DNA of 64,000 nt from Hydrogenophilaceae bacterium (GTDB lineage Bacteria > Pseudomonadota > Alphaproteobacteria > Caulobacterales > Aquidulcibacteraceae): assembly GCA_013389015.1 (NCBI GenBank), contig JACAEE010000156.1, forward strand, positions 1 to 64,000, written 5' to 3'. A program made the position numbers and the translations under genes. The stretch's first letter is position 1. The number at the start of each line of letters is the position of its first letter. Shown here one piece after another: positions 53,891 to 63,049 of the stretch. The notes beneath the pieces were generated by a model. That model ran no database searches. It saw only the letters and a program-made list of their open reading frames with translations, and was not told the DNA's origin.

Positions 53891-54757
53891 CTAGGGTGCA
53901 ATCGCGCCGCTCTTTAGATGACGGGCGTGATAGCGAAAAACCACGTCCCTGTCTGGATTGGCTGCGTGCTCATCCCGATCCGGACAGTCCACGTTGGCGA
54001 GGATGTGGCGGATGACGTTGAGACGGGCGCGCTTCTTGTGGTCGGCCCGGACAACGTACCACGGTGTGATCTTGTTATCGGTGCGCTCAAGCATGGCGTT
54101 GCGCGCAGCGCTGTAGTCCTCCCAATGATCGAGCGCCACACTGTCAATCGGGCTTATTTTCCATTGCTTGAGCGGGTCTTGGCGTCGATCCTTGAGCCGT
54201 TGGCGCTGTTCGTCTTTAGAGATGTCGAGATAGTATTTCAGGATCTGAATCCCGGACTTTGCGAGCATGTGCTCGAACGGCACGACGGCATCCATGAACG
54301 CTTCGTATTCGGCGTCGGTGCAAAACCCCATGACCCGTTCGACGCCGGCACGGTTGTACCAGCTGCGGTTCATCAACACCATTTCTTGGCTTGACGGCAG
54401 ATGCGGCGCATAGCGCTGGAAATACCAGGATCGTGTATCGCGGTCCGAGGGCTTGCCGAGCGCGACAACGCGCGTTTCGCGAGGGCTCAAATGACGCACG
54501 ATGCGCTTGATGACGCCGTCCTTTCCGGCGCTGTCGCGGCCCTCGAAAATAACCAGCAGACGATGATCGAATTGGATGAGATGGCGCTGAAGGCGCACCA
54601 ACTCGAGCTGCAACATGCGCAAGCGGGCGCGATAGTCGCCGTCATGAGCGCTTGCGCCGGCGTCACGCCCGCGGCTCATGCTGGCCTCTGCGATCGCATC
54701 ACGATGACCCTCGGCCGGCGCAGTCTCACGACGCGGAGCCCTTGCCGCATCGCTCAT
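53891..54757 (-). CDS. ppk2: Polyphosphate kinase 2 (PPK2)
   Basis: A 288-aa P-loop enzyme. Walker A: VIFEGRDSAGKDGVIKRIV. SPRETRVVALGKPSDRDTRS and WYFQRYAPHLPSSQEMVLMN are the PPK2 core; FMDAVVPFEHMLAKSGIQIL and YLDISKDEQRQRLKDRRQDP form the later core and lid. It moves phosphate between polyphosphate and nucleotides, usually making ATP or GTP from polyP. It follows hdeD and a small coupled protein in one minus-strand run, opposite the starvation-type operon. Confidence 0.95.
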   Translation of the reverse strand: MSDAARAPRRETAPAEGHRDAIAEASMSRGRDAGASAHDGDYRARLRMLQLELVRLQRHLIQFDHRLLVIFEGRDSAGKDGVIKRIVRHLSPRETRVVALGKPSDRDTRSWYFQRYAPHLPSSQEMVLMNRSWYNRAGVERVMGFCTDAEYEAFMDAVVPFEHMLAKSGIQILKYYLDISKDEQRQRLKDRRQDPLKQWKISPIDSVALDHWEDYSAARNAMLERTDNKITPWYVVRADHKKRARLNVIRHILANVDCPDRDEHAANPDRDVVFRYHARHLKSGAIAP

Positions 54758-54923
54758 CGTCGAGGCTTGGCCCGTCGGCGCCGCGCGTCACGAGGGCCGG
54801 CGGGTCGCTGGCGGGAAACGTCTCATGCAAAGCTTCATCGATACTTGTCTCCCGGCGCGCGGTGCGCCGGCTGCAATGGGTTTGTCGCGCAGTCTTATCG
54901 GCGCGGAGGGATGCGCGCTTCAC
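54726..54923 (-). CDS. Small 'ETFPASDPPA' protein between hdeD and ppk2
   Basis: A 65-aa ORF not shown separately in the track (it is the tail of the shadow ORF 54726-55442). It starts with GTG 54923 overlapping the hdeD stop (GTGA) and reads KRASLRADKTARQTHCSR ... ETSIDEALHETFPASDPPAL. The DEAL-ETFPASDPPA motif recurs in small alphaproteobacterial proteins of unknown function. Its 3' end overlaps the ppk2 start by 32 bp. Confidence 0.65.
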   Translation of the reverse strand: MKRASLRADKTARQTHCSRRTARRETSIDEALHETFPASDPPALVTRGADGPSLDDERCGKGSAS

Positions 54924-55495
54924 GACGCGACGCCTCTCTTGGCGAAGGCCAGCGCAATGAGCGAGAGCCCGAAGGTGACGAGATTGAGCGCCAGAAACAC
55001 GCCCGGAACCACAATGCCGGCGTGCGGCAGCGCCCAAATCAGGAGCGCGCCAAGGAGTGCGCTGACAACGCCGGCGAAAGCCATCTGGCCCCAGGGGCAA
55101 TTCTTGTGGCCGCGATGTGCGAAGGCGTGCGTCACCGCTACGAGCCCCTGCGCAATCAGGCTCGCGCCGAGCACCAGGGTGAGGGCCAGGGCCCCCGGCC
55201 AGGGATGGATGACGATGCAAAGGCCGCCGATGATGGCGATAACTGACCAGACAGCCCGCCAGACGAAGGCTTCCGTGCGCCAATCGAGGATGAGCATCGC
55301 CGCCCCAAGCAAGCCGGACGCGAGCAGAACCGCCCCAAAGGTGACGCTCGCTGCGTAGGTCGCCAATAGCGGCGCCAGGAGAGCGACGACGCCGAACACG
55401 ATCATCAGCATCCCGTAGATGGTGATGGCGGTGCGCCACCAAAGCGCGCGGCGTGGCGCGGATACGGCGGTTGGAGAAAACGTTGCCTCAGTCAT
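54920..55495 (-). CDS. Second HdeD-family (DUF308) membrane protein
   Basis: A 191-aa six-helix protein closely like the one at 24683: ITIYGMLMIVFGVVALLAPL, FGAVLLASGLLGAAMLILDW, VIAIIGGLCIVIHPWPGALA, NCPWGQMAFAGVVSALLG. Both have the same length and the CPWG(R/Q)MA turn, so they are likely paralogues. It precedes the small coupled gene and ppk2. Confidence 0.87.
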   Translation of the reverse strand: MTEATFSPTAVSAPRRALWWRTAITIYGMLMIVFGVVALLAPLLATYAASVTFGAVLLASGLLGAAMLILDWRTEAFVWRAVWSVIAIIGGLCIVIHPWPGALALTLVLGASLIAQGLVAVTHAFAHRGHKNCPWGQMAFAGVVSALLGALLIWALPHAGIVVPGVFLALNLVTFGLSLIALAFAKRGVAS

Positions 55496-55605
55496 TTCGG
55501 GCGATCCTGCTCAGAAGCGAATACGCAGGTCAGCGGCGCGCCCCTGACTATACCGGGACAGCCGTGCGGAGAAGCCAGGCATGGAAAGGGGCGGGCGCTC
55601 GCCCT

Positions 55606-56709
55606 TCACCACTGCCGCTTGAAGAGGAGCCAGCTGGCGAGGAAGAGCGGCGCAGCAATGGAGGCGAGCGCGGCGGCGTGCGGCCACAGCTCGTCAAAGC
55701 CTGCGCCTTTCAGGAAGAGGCTCGACACGATCTCGATGCCATGGCGAAGGGGGCTGGCCTCGACGGCGGTCTGCAGCCAGTCTGGCATGCTCTCGAGCGG
55801 GGTGATGCTGCCGGAGAGAAACAGCAGCGGAAAGAGCCCGAAGAAGCTCGTCAGCAACGCCTGCTGCAGCGTTGCCGTGGTCGCGCCGATGAAGATGCCG
55901 ATCGAGACCGCGGCGACAAGCATGAGCAGATTGAGTACAAGAAAGGTCGCAAGATCTCCGTTCATCGGCACGCCGAGCAGGCGCACGATCAGAAGCGAGG
56001 GGAAAAGCGAGCCGGTGGCGACGATGATAGGCGGCAGTATCTTGCCTAAGAAGAGCTCGTGCGGCCGGATCGGCGTGACGCGGATTTGCTCAAGCGTGCC
56101 GTTTTGCTTCTCCCGCACCATGCCCGCAGCCGGCAATAGAATGGCCAGCATGAAGCCAGCCTGGGCGATCATGGAAAGCGCGACGAATCGCGTGTTGGTG
56201 AGATCAGGATTGTATTGCACCCGCACGGACGGCTCGACCCCGCCATGAGACGGCATGGCCCCCATCGTGCGGGCCTGGGCGAAGCGCGCGGTCATCTCAA
56301 TGACATAGGCGCGTGCGCGCGAGGCGACGTTTGCATCGGCGCCGTCAATGATCACGCCGACGCTCGCCCGACGGCCCGCTGCTATGCGCGCGCCGAAGTC
56401 GGGGGGAATCTCCACCATTGCGGCCAAGTCGCCGCGCCTCAGCATCGCTTCGGCCTCGCGCTCGGATCCGGGCGCGGCCGAGAGAACGAATGTGTCGGCT
56501 GATGTGAGTTCTTCGGCAAAGGCGCGGCTTGCTTCGCTGCGGTCATGATCAATGATCCCGAGCGGCAGGTTCTTGACATCCATGCCGACCGCCATTGCGC
56601 ACATGGCGACCTCGATGGTCGTGAGCCAGAAGATGAGAAACAGCACGACCGGGTCGCGCAGCATCTGCGCGAACTCTTTGCCGAGAAGGCCGAAGAGCCG
56701 GCCCCACAT
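55606..56709 (-). CDS. ABC-2 type permease (YhhJ/YbhR-like), second of pair
   Basis: A 367-aa protein: N-terminal helix (VVLFLIFWLTTIEVAMCAMA), a large periplasmic domain (IIDHDRSEASRAFAEELTSA), then five helices (AQAGFMLAILLPAAGMVREK; LLTSFFGLFPLLFLSGSITP). The track form at 56991 includes a shadow; ATG 56709 begins MWGRLFGLLGKEF. It lies 1 bp after the first permease. Together they form the channel for the fused ATPase. Confidence 0.9.
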   Translation of the reverse strand: MWGRLFGLLGKEFAQMLRDPVVLFLIFWLTTIEVAMCAMAVGMDVKNLPLGIIDHDRSEASRAFAEELTSADTFVLSAAPGSEREAEAMLRRGDLAAMVEIPPDFGARIAAGRRASVGVIIDGADANVASRARAYVIEMTARFAQARTMGAMPSHGGVEPSVRVQYNPDLTNTRFVALSMIAQAGFMLAILLPAAGMVREKQNGTLEQIRVTPIRPHELFLGKILPPIIVATGSLFPSLLIVRLLGVPMNGDLATFLVLNLLMLVAAVSIGIFIGATTATLQQALLTSFFGLFPLLFLSGSITPLESMPDWLQTAVEASPLRHGIEIVSSLFLKGAGFDELWPHAAALASIAAPLFLASWLLFKRQW

Positions 56710-56710
56710 A

Positions 56711-57808
56711 TCAGGCGATCCGCTTCTTAAAGAGCCATGCGGCGAGGAAGAGAACGACCGCCGTATAGACAATGAGCACGAGGGCGTTGCCCCACAATTC
56801 TTCGAGCCCCGCGCCGCGCATGACGACGCCGCGTGAGATATTGACGAAATACATTGTGGGGATGCGCGCCGAATAGCCCTGGAAGAATTCGGGCATAGTG
56901 AAGATCGGGTAGACAAAGCCGGAAAACAGAAAGGCTGGCATGAGCGTAATGATGATCGCAACCAGCATGGCTGCGACCTGCGTGCGCACAATCATCGAGA
57001 CGAGCAGGCCGATCGAAACCGTGCAAATGACATAGATAAGCCCGAGCCCCATGAGCAACGGAAAGCTGCCGCGCATCGGGATCTTGAACCAGAGAAACCC
57101 CGCCGCCAGCACCAGCGTGAGCTGCAACGCGGCAATCACGACGTACGGAAAGAGCTTGCCCAGGATGAACTCCCACCGCGTGAGAGGGGAGGCGTATATC
57201 TGGGCGATCGTGCCCAGCTCCTTTTCGCGCGCTACTGCAAGCGCCGTTAGGAGGGGTGAGAGGGCCATCAGGATGACAGCGAAAAGGCCGGGAATGATGA
57301 AGTTGCGGCTCTCAAGCTGCGGGTTGTGCCAGACCCGCACCTGCGGCTCGATCGGTAGTTCGAGCGCGCCGCTCGGAAACGCATAGATGATGGCGCGCCC
57401 ATAAGCGGAGACAATGGCCGCTGTTGCTCCATAAGTGCCGTCGACCACGAACTGAACCGGTGCGGTTTCGCCGCGCGCCAGCCGGCGGCCAAAGCCAGGC
57501 GGGATGGAGAGGATGGCGCGCGCACGGCCCTCCATCAGCGCATGCTCGGCGACGCGTTCGTCCTCGGGCGCGCCGGCGAACGCGAAATAACTTGTGTTGA
57601 GAAACTGGTTCGAGAGGGCCCGGCTTTGGGCGCTCCTGTCATGGTCAACGATCATCAGCGGGGCGTCCTTCACATCGAAAGAGAGCGCGAAGCCGAACAG
57701 GAACAGCATGACTAGCGGCATAGCGAGCGCGATCCAGACAGTGATCGGGTCGCGGACGATCTCCAACGTCTCCTTGTGCGCGAAGGCGGAGATGCGCGAG
57801 AGCTTCAC
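56711..57808 (-). CDS. ABC-2 type permease, first of pair
   Basis: A 365-aa protein of the same architecture: HKETLEIVRDPITVWIALAM, periplasmic IVDHDRSAQSRALSNQFLNT, then helices including GLIYVICTVSIGLLVSMIV and ending VVLFLAAWLFKKRIA. It overlaps the ATPase stop by ATGA. The DHDRS motif is shared with its partner. Confidence 0.91.
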   Translation of the reverse strand: MKLSRISAFAHKETLEIVRDPITVWIALAMPLVMLFLFGFALSFDVKDAPLMIVDHDRSAQSRALSNQFLNTSYFAFAGAPEDERVAEHALMEGRARAILSIPPGFGRRLARGETAPVQFVVDGTYGATAAIVSAYGRAIIYAFPSGALELPIEPQVRVWHNPQLESRNFIIPGLFAVILMALSPLLTALAVAREKELGTIAQIYASPLTRWEFILGKLFPYVVIAALQLTLVLAAGFLWFKIPMRGSFPLLMGLGLIYVICTVSIGLLVSMIVRTQVAAMLVAIIITLMPAFLFSGFVYPIFTMPEFFQGYSARIPTMYFVNISRGVVMRGAGLEELWGNALVLIVYTAVVLFLAAWLFKKRIA

Positions 57809-59490
57809 GCCGCACTCCGGGCGCGCTCGCGTTGAATAAAGCCCAGGAACACGTCTTCGACACTCGCGTCCTCAAGCCCCAGCTCTTTTTGAAGAACTGC
57901 AAGCGCGTCGAGCGCGATCATGCGCCCATCGAGCATGAGCCCCAGGCGGTCGCAATAAGTCGCCTCCTCGAGGTAGTGGGTCGAGACGATGACGGCGACC
58001 CCGCTCTGAGCCACGGCCGCGATTAGACGCCAGAAGCGGAAGCGGGAGATCGGATCGACGCCCGAGGTTGGCTCGTCAAGAAAGAGGACGCGCGGGCGGT
58101 GAACGATGGCGCAAGCGAGCGCAAGCCTCTGGCGAACGGCGCCGGACAGCGAGCGCACGAGCGCGCCGGCGTCCTCGCCGAGGCCCGCCCGCGCTGACGC
58201 CCAAGCGATGCGCTCGGTGATTTCGTCCTCAGGCACGCCATAAGCGCGGGCGAAGAACAGAAGGTTTTCCTTCGGCGTCAGATCCAGGAAGAGGGAGAAA
58301 CGCTGTGAGACGTAGCCAATGCGCGAGCGCACCTCTTCGCTTTGTCTTGCTGCGTCGAAGCCGGCGACAGCAGCGGTTCCGGCGCTGGGCGCCAACAGAC
58401 CGCAAAGGATGCGGATGAGCGTCGTCTTGCCGGCGCCATTGGGGCCGAGCAACCCCAGCACTTCCCCGGCTTTGACCTCAAGGCTCACATCGTCAACGGC
58501 GACGAAGGCGCCGAAGCGATGCGTCACCGCGCGCGCGGAGACCACGACGCCGCCAGGCTGCGTCGTGTTGGGCGGCGCCGGCGCCGGCGTCTCGCGGAGC
58601 TGATCTGGCGATATCAACGTGAACGCGTCCTCCATGGAGGGCTGCGCCGGCGCCAACGTCGCGTCTGTGATGGACGGAAGAACGTTCGATGCGAGCTGAA
58701 CCCTGAACTCTTCCGGCGATCGCTTCTGGAAGGTGAGCACGCGCGCATCCCGCGTCAGCGCGCGCTCGACGTCGTCAGCCCTGTTGGTGCGCAGACTGAA
58801 GACGCGGCCATGCGCTCGCTTCCGCAGTTCGGCAGGCGGGCCGAGTGCGAGCGGGCGCCCGTCCTTGAGCAGAAGGACACGGTCGCTGGCGTCAGCCTCG
58901 TCCATGTAGGAGGTGGCGAAGATGATCGAGCGGCCGGCGGCTTTGGCGGCCTCGAGCATGCGCCAAAGTTCGCGCCGCGACAGGGGATCGACGCCGAGAC
59001 TGGGTTCGTCGAGAACCAGAAGGGGCGGCTCGTGAATGAGGTTGGCGCAAAGCGCGAGCTTCTTGCGCATGCCGCCCGAGAGCGCGGCCTCGCGGCGGGC
59101 CTCGAACCGTTCGAGACCGGCCATGTCGAGCAAGCGCCGTTTGCGGATCGCATACGCGGAGGCAGGGACATCGCGGATCTTGGCCGCGAAGGCGATGTTC
59201 TCGGCCACACTCAGGCGATCGTAGAGCGAGAAGCCCTGGCTCATATAGCCGACCCTGGCCTGGATGCGCTCAGCGTGACGACGCACATCCTCGCCAAGCA
59301 CCCGGCACTCGCCAAAACTTGGCCGCAGGATGCCGGAGAGGATTTGCAGCAGCGTCGATTTGCCGGCGCCGTCGGGCCCAACCACGCCAAAGACCTCTCC
59401 AGGAAGGAGTTGAAATCCGACATCTGAGAGCACAGTGCGGCGCCCGAAACGCCGCCCAATGCCTTGCGCGTCAACCAGCGGGACGGTCAT
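57805..59490 (-). CDS. ABC transporter ATPase with two fused nucleotide-binding domains
   Basis: A 561-aa protein of the YbhF/RbbA-like group. First domain: Walker A GPDGAGKSTLLQIL, signature LSGGMRKKLAL, Walker B LLVLDEPSLGVDP. Second domain from ~residue 320: GPNGAGKTTLIRIL, a variant signature LSGAVRQRLAL, and VLFLDEPTSGVDP. GPDG for GPNG and LSGAV for LSGGQ are minor departures. It energises the two permeases and works with the HlyD-type protein 4 bp upstream. Substrate unknown. Confidence 0.94.
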   Translation of the reverse strand: MTVPLVDAQGIGRRFGRRTVLSDVGFQLLPGEVFGVVGPDGAGKSTLLQILSGILRPSFGECRVLGEDVRRHAERIQARVGYMSQGFSLYDRLSVAENIAFAAKIRDVPASAYAIRKRRLLDMAGLERFEARREAALSGGMRKKLALCANLIHEPPLLVLDEPSLGVDPLSRRELWRMLEAAKAAGRSIIFATSYMDEADASDRVLLLKDGRPLALGPPAELRKRAHGRVFSLRTNRADDVERALTRDARVLTFQKRSPEEFRVQLASNVLPSITDATLAPAQPSMEDAFTLISPDQLRETPAPAPPNTTQPGGVVVSARAVTHRFGAFVAVDDVSLEVKAGEVLGLLGPNGAGKTTLIRILCGLLAPSAGTAAVAGFDAARQSEEVRSRIGYVSQRFSLFLDLTPKENLLFFARAYGVPEDEITERIAWASARAGLGEDAGALVRSLSGAVRQRLALACAIVHRPRVLFLDEPTSGVDPISRFRFWRLIAAVAQSGVAVIVSTHYLEEATYCDRLGLMLDGRMIALDALAVLQKELGLEDASVEDVFLGFIQRERARSAA

Positions 59491-59494
59491 CCCA

Positions 59495-60547
59495 TCACCC
59501 TGGCGCCAGGAGGCGCGCAGGCCATCCGGCGTCAGCGTCCCAGAGGATCCAGGCGTCAGCGGGCATCCCGGGTTTCAAGAGCGTATCGGGATTGTCCGCT
59601 TCGAGCGTGACGCCATAGACGGTTCGGCTGCGCTCGTCCTGCGTGTGCACGTCGCGCGGCGTGAATTGCGCCTGGGCGTCGACCTGCGCCACGCGCGCCT
59701 CGAACAGGCGGTCGGGGAAGGCGTCGACGCCAATGCGCGCGGCCGCACCGAGCCGCACGCGTCCCAGATCTCCTTCGCTGATGAAGACGCGCAGCCGAAC
59801 CATCGACAGGTTCGCGATGATCGCAATCGGCTGGCCGGGCGCGACGATCTCGCCCGGCTCGGCTAGGCGCGCCAGCACGTGACCCGAGCGGGGCGCAGCT
59901 ACGCGCGTCTTGTCGATTTGCGAGCGCGCCAGCGCCGCCATCGCTGCGGCGGCGTCGGCTTCAGCGCGCGCGCGTGCGCGCTGATCGCGCAGCGCCGCTG
60001 CTCCGTCGGCGGCCTGGCGATAGGCATTGCGGGCCATGTCCAAGCGTTGCGCAGTGACGAAGCCCCGCTCAAAAAGGCTCTCATAGCGTTCGAGATCGGC
60101 GCGCGCCGTGCCTGTATGGTGGTCAGCGAGCGCGATCTGCCGGGTGATTTGCGACACCGCTTCTCTCGCTGCGCGTTGCTCGGCCAGAGCGCGGGCGCGC
60201 TGCAATTCATAGTCTGACGGCTCGATACGGGCGATCAAGGCGCCGGCTTCGATGTGTGCGCCTTCCCGCGCATTCACTTCCAGCAATCGACCGGCGACCT
60301 CGACGCCGACGCGTATTTCGTCGGCCTCGATACGGCCGCTGCCGTAAATGACCTGCTCGGCGAGCGCTGGAGGCCTGAGAGCCCAGAAAGCCAGCGCCGA
60401 GACCAAGACAATCGCGCCCAGCGCGGATGCGACAATAGCTGTCGCTGCGGCCGGCGAGGCTGGAAAACGGCGGCGCAACGATTGCAGGAACGGCGCCCGC
60501 TGCATGCGTTCTGCTAGCGTGCTCGCCTGTCGGCTGGGTTGATCCAT
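59495..60547 (-). CDS. HlyD-family membrane fusion protein (YbhG-like)
   Basis: A 350-aa periplasmic adaptor: N-terminal helix (ATAIVASALGAIVLVSALAF), YGSGRIEADEIRVGVEVAGR, lipoyl halves (NAREGAHIEAGALIARIEPS), a long coiled-coil hairpin and a C-terminal beta domain (VVAPGQPIAIIANLSMVRLR-like). ATG 60547 (MDQPSRQAS) replaces the longer tracked start, which enters the upstream gene. It leads the ABC exporter block. Confidence 0.9.
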   Translation of the reverse strand: MDQPSRQASTLAERMQRAPFLQSLRRRFPASPAAATAIVASALGAIVLVSALAFWALRPPALAEQVIYGSGRIEADEIRVGVEVAGRLLEVNAREGAHIEAGALIARIEPSDYELQRARALAEQRAAREAVSQITRQIALADHHTGTARADLERYESLFERGFVTAQRLDMARNAYRQAADGAAALRDQRARARAEADAAAAMAALARSQIDKTRVAAPRSGHVLARLAEPGEIVAPGQPIAIIANLSMVRLRVFISEGDLGRVRLGAAARIGVDAFPDRLFEARVAQVDAQAQFTPRDVHTQDERSRTVYGVTLEADNPDTLLKPGMPADAWILWDADAGWPARLLAPG

Positions 60548-60566
60548 CTCAAGGCGCTCAGCCGAT

Positions 60567-61238
60567 TCACTGAGACTGCGCGGTTGCGCGCGCGGGTTTT
60601 CGCCCAAGGCGCGGTATGAAACCGGGCGTGCGGGCCGCATAGGCGCGCCACTCTTCGCCGAAGCGCGCCTCCGCTTCGCGTTCCTCGAACTTGGCCAGGC
60701 GCACATACATTACGACGAGCACCGGAAACATGAGCGCCGTGATGATCGTCGGCCATTGCACCAGGAAACCAATCATCACCAGGATGAAGGCGACGTATTG
60801 AGGGTGACGCAGGATCTTGTAGGGCCCGCTGACGGCGAGCTTTCCTTGCGCCTGCGCGCGGTGCAGCACTATCCAGGACTCGCCCAGCAGCCACAAGCCC
60901 CCGATAATGAACCCGTCGCTGATCCAATGAATTGGCGTAAAGTGGGGATCACTGCGCCAGCCGAGCAGAGCCGGCCAGAAGTGGCCGGCATTGTGGGTCA
61001 TGATATCAACGCCTGGGATGAGATTCTGCAGCCATGGCGCTGCGAGATAGAGCGTCAGCGGAAAGCCGTACATCTCAGTGAACAAGGCGACGATGAAAGC
61101 GGAGAAGGCGCCGAGGCTGCGCCAGTCGCGCGACGATCGCGGCTTAGCGAAACTGAAAGCGAAGACGATGAAGAAGATCGAATTGACGATGACGAGGAGC
61201 CAGAGGCCATAGCCGGAAAAGGCGGAGTGCTCATCCAT
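60567..61238 (-). CDS. Isoprenylcysteine methyltransferase-like (ICMT/PEMT) membrane protein
   Basis: A 223-aa membrane protein: WLLVIVNSIFFIVFAFSFAK, FSAFIVALFTEMYGFPLTLY, then the ICMT/phospholipid methyltransferase C-terminus GPYKILRHPQYVAFILVMIG and EEREAEARFGEEWRAYAART. The HPQY and E-R-x-x-x-x-F-G-x-x-W-x-x-Y motifs bind SAM in this family. The substrate is unknown. ATG 61238 lies inside the end of the DUF2933 gene. Confidence 0.87.
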   Translation of the reverse strand: MDEHSAFSGYGLWLLVIVNSIFFIVFAFSFAKPRSSRDWRSLGAFSAFIVALFTEMYGFPLTLYLAAPWLQNLIPGVDIMTHNAGHFWPALLGWRSDPHFTPIHWISDGFIIGGLWLLGESWIVLHRAQAQGKLAVSGPYKILRHPQYVAFILVMIGFLVQWPTIITALMFPVLVVMYVRLAKFEEREAEARFGEEWRAYAARTPGFIPRLGRKPARATAQSQ

Positions 61239-61494
61239 TGCGGCCCTCCGTCGTATTGTCGTGCCGGCCATGACCGGAGTGGCCGCCGTGCCCGTGCAGC
61301 AGGTGCATGAACGGGCAGAGAAGCAGGATGAGAAGCGGCCACGCCGCGAGAAGGTGGGCGCCGTGCTCGGTGACGACGTAGTAGGCGCCGACGGCCAGTA
61401 GCGCCAACATGAGAAGGCGCACGATCCAGCGTGAGCCGCCGCTCTCGTCACGCCCTGCTGGCTCGCCGTGGCTTCCGTGATGATGATCGGTCAT
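61231..61494 (-). CDS. DUF2933 family small membrane protein
   Basis: An 87-aa protein with a His-rich start (MTDHHHGSHGEP), two helices (IVRLLMLALLAVGAYYVVTE; AWPLLILLLCPFMHLLHGHG) and a His-rich end (HGGHSGHGRHDN). The LLCPFMHLLHGHGGH motif is the DUF2933 hallmark, common beside copper genes. ATG 61494 replaces the longer tracked start. It overlaps the next gene by 8 bp. Confidence 0.87.
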   Translation of the reverse strand: MTDHHHGSHGEPAGRDESGGSRWIVRLLMLALLAVGAYYVVTEHGAHLLAAWPLLILLLCPFMHLLHGHGGHSGHGRHDNTTEGRNG

Positions 61495-61667
61495 GTCTGT
61501 GGTGATCCTCGCAAGCTCTTGAGCGGCGCGCCGCCGCTGAAACGACGGTTGCGGGGGGCGAGGGGTCGTTTCCTCCCGGCGGCGCGCGCTCAAAGATCAA
61601 TACGCGCCCGCCGTCCGCGCCCCTGGCCCGCGCGTCCCCGCCTGTGTGGACCCCCCACCATGGGCGT

Positions 61668-62789
61668 TCAGCGGGCCAGCGCCTGTCTAAACTGAAGATG
61701 GCTGGTGAGGTCCTTGAGGGTCAGAACGCCGGCCAGACGGCCTTCAACGGCGACAATGAGCCGGCTGGCGCACGCTCGCTGCATGCGGTCAAGCGCAGCT
61801 TCGATAGCGAGATCAGGTTCAGCCACGGGGAGGTGGTCGATCGGCGTCATCACTGCCGAGAGGGGTGTGGCGGGCCAGTCCGACCGCGGCGTCTGTTTGG
61901 CCTCGCGCAACCCCGCGGCGCCGATAACGCGCCCGTCGCCAAGCACCGGGACGAGATCGTGCGGATGGCGGGCGAGCACGGTCTGCACAAAATCCTCGAT
62001 GCTCATATCCGCCGGCGCGGAGACCGGAGTCGTGGTCATGAAGTCACCCACGCGCATGCCCGACAGCATCTGCCTGGCTTCAGCTTCTTTGCGGTGTGCG
62101 CTCGCCATCGATAGAATGAACCAGCCCAGAACGATCCACCAAAGCCCGTGCCCCATCGCCCCGCCGAGCGCGGACAGGAAGCCTGCGGCCATGAGGATGA
62201 TTGCGATGACCTCGCCAGAGCGCGCCGCGATCCGCGTCGCCTTGAGCGCATCCTTGGTGACGAGCCATACGATCGCGCGTAGCACGCGTCCGCCGTCGAG
62301 GGGAAAGGCCGGCGCCATGTTGAAGATTGCGAGCGTCAGGTTGAGCACGCCAAGATAGTGAAGCACCGCGTGGTACTCGGTAGGCGCGGCGGGCTCGGCC
62401 ACGCCGCCGAGATAGAAAAACGCAAGGCCGAGCGCCACGCTCACCAGGGGACCGGCGAGCGCCATCAGCAATTCAGCCACCGGCGCCTTGGGTTCTCCTT
62501 CCATCTCGGCCACGCCGCCAAACACAAAGAGCGTGATCGACTTGATCGGCAGGCCAAAGGCTCGCGCCACCAGAGTATGGCCGAGCTCGTGCAGGATGAT
62601 CGAGACGGCGACGCCGACGACGGTTGCGGCGGCCATGACCCAGTACGTCGACTGCGGCAAGCCGCCATAGAGCTCGGGAAAAACGCCGGCCGCAAGCGAC
62701 CAGGCGATCAAGAGCGCCAACAGCACCCAGCTTGCGTCAATCCTGATGTTTACGCCCAGCAGCGAAAAGGAGGCGATACGTTTGGCCAA
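61668..62789 (-). CDS. Site-2 protease family zinc metalloprotease with CBS domains
   Basis: A 373-aa intramembrane M50 protease: HELGH zinc motif in SIILHELGHTLVARAFGLPI, the second ligand in FNMAPAFPLDGGRVLRAIVW, and two C-terminal CBS domains (GDFMTTTPVSAPADMSIEDF; LSAVMTPIDHLPVAEPDLAI). Such proteins can cut membrane anti-sigma factors, though no target is shown. I favour TTG 62789, with GGAGG 8 bases upstream, over the tracked GTG 62819, which has no ribosome site. Confidence 0.9.
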   Translation of the reverse strand: MAKRIASFSLLGVNIRIDASWVLLALLIAWSLAAGVFPELYGGLPQSTYWVMAAATVVGVAVSIILHELGHTLVARAFGLPIKSITLFVFGGVAEMEGEPKAPVAELLMALAGPLVSVALGLAFFYLGGVAEPAAPTEYHAVLHYLGVLNLTLAIFNMAPAFPLDGGRVLRAIVWLVTKDALKATRIAARSGEVIAIILMAAGFLSALGGAMGHGLWWIVLGWFILSMASAHRKEAEARQMLSGMRVGDFMTTTPVSAPADMSIEDFVQTVLARHPHDLVPVLGDGRVIGAAGLREAKQTPRSDWPATPLSAVMTPIDHLPVAEPDLAIEAALDRMQRACASRLIVAVEGRLAGVLTLKDLTSHLQFRQALAR

Positions 62790-63049
62790 GACTGAAGACC
62801 TCCGACCTCTCAGCTGCACCGCGAGTACGCGGGGGCGTAGGGCTCGTTGTGTGGTTACGCGCCGCAGCGGTCGCGCCCTGACTGGCGCGCATTGACGCGG
62901 GGCCGCTGGGCAAAGGGCTCGGGCGACTCGGCGGGCCGGTCAGGGCGGCGGACTTGGGCTGCGTAAGATCAATGAGCGTGTCCGCCTGCGCGCTCGCAGT
63001 TCCCGGCGCGGACGAGCGCCAGCGCAGAGATGTATCGAGGAAAGCGCCA

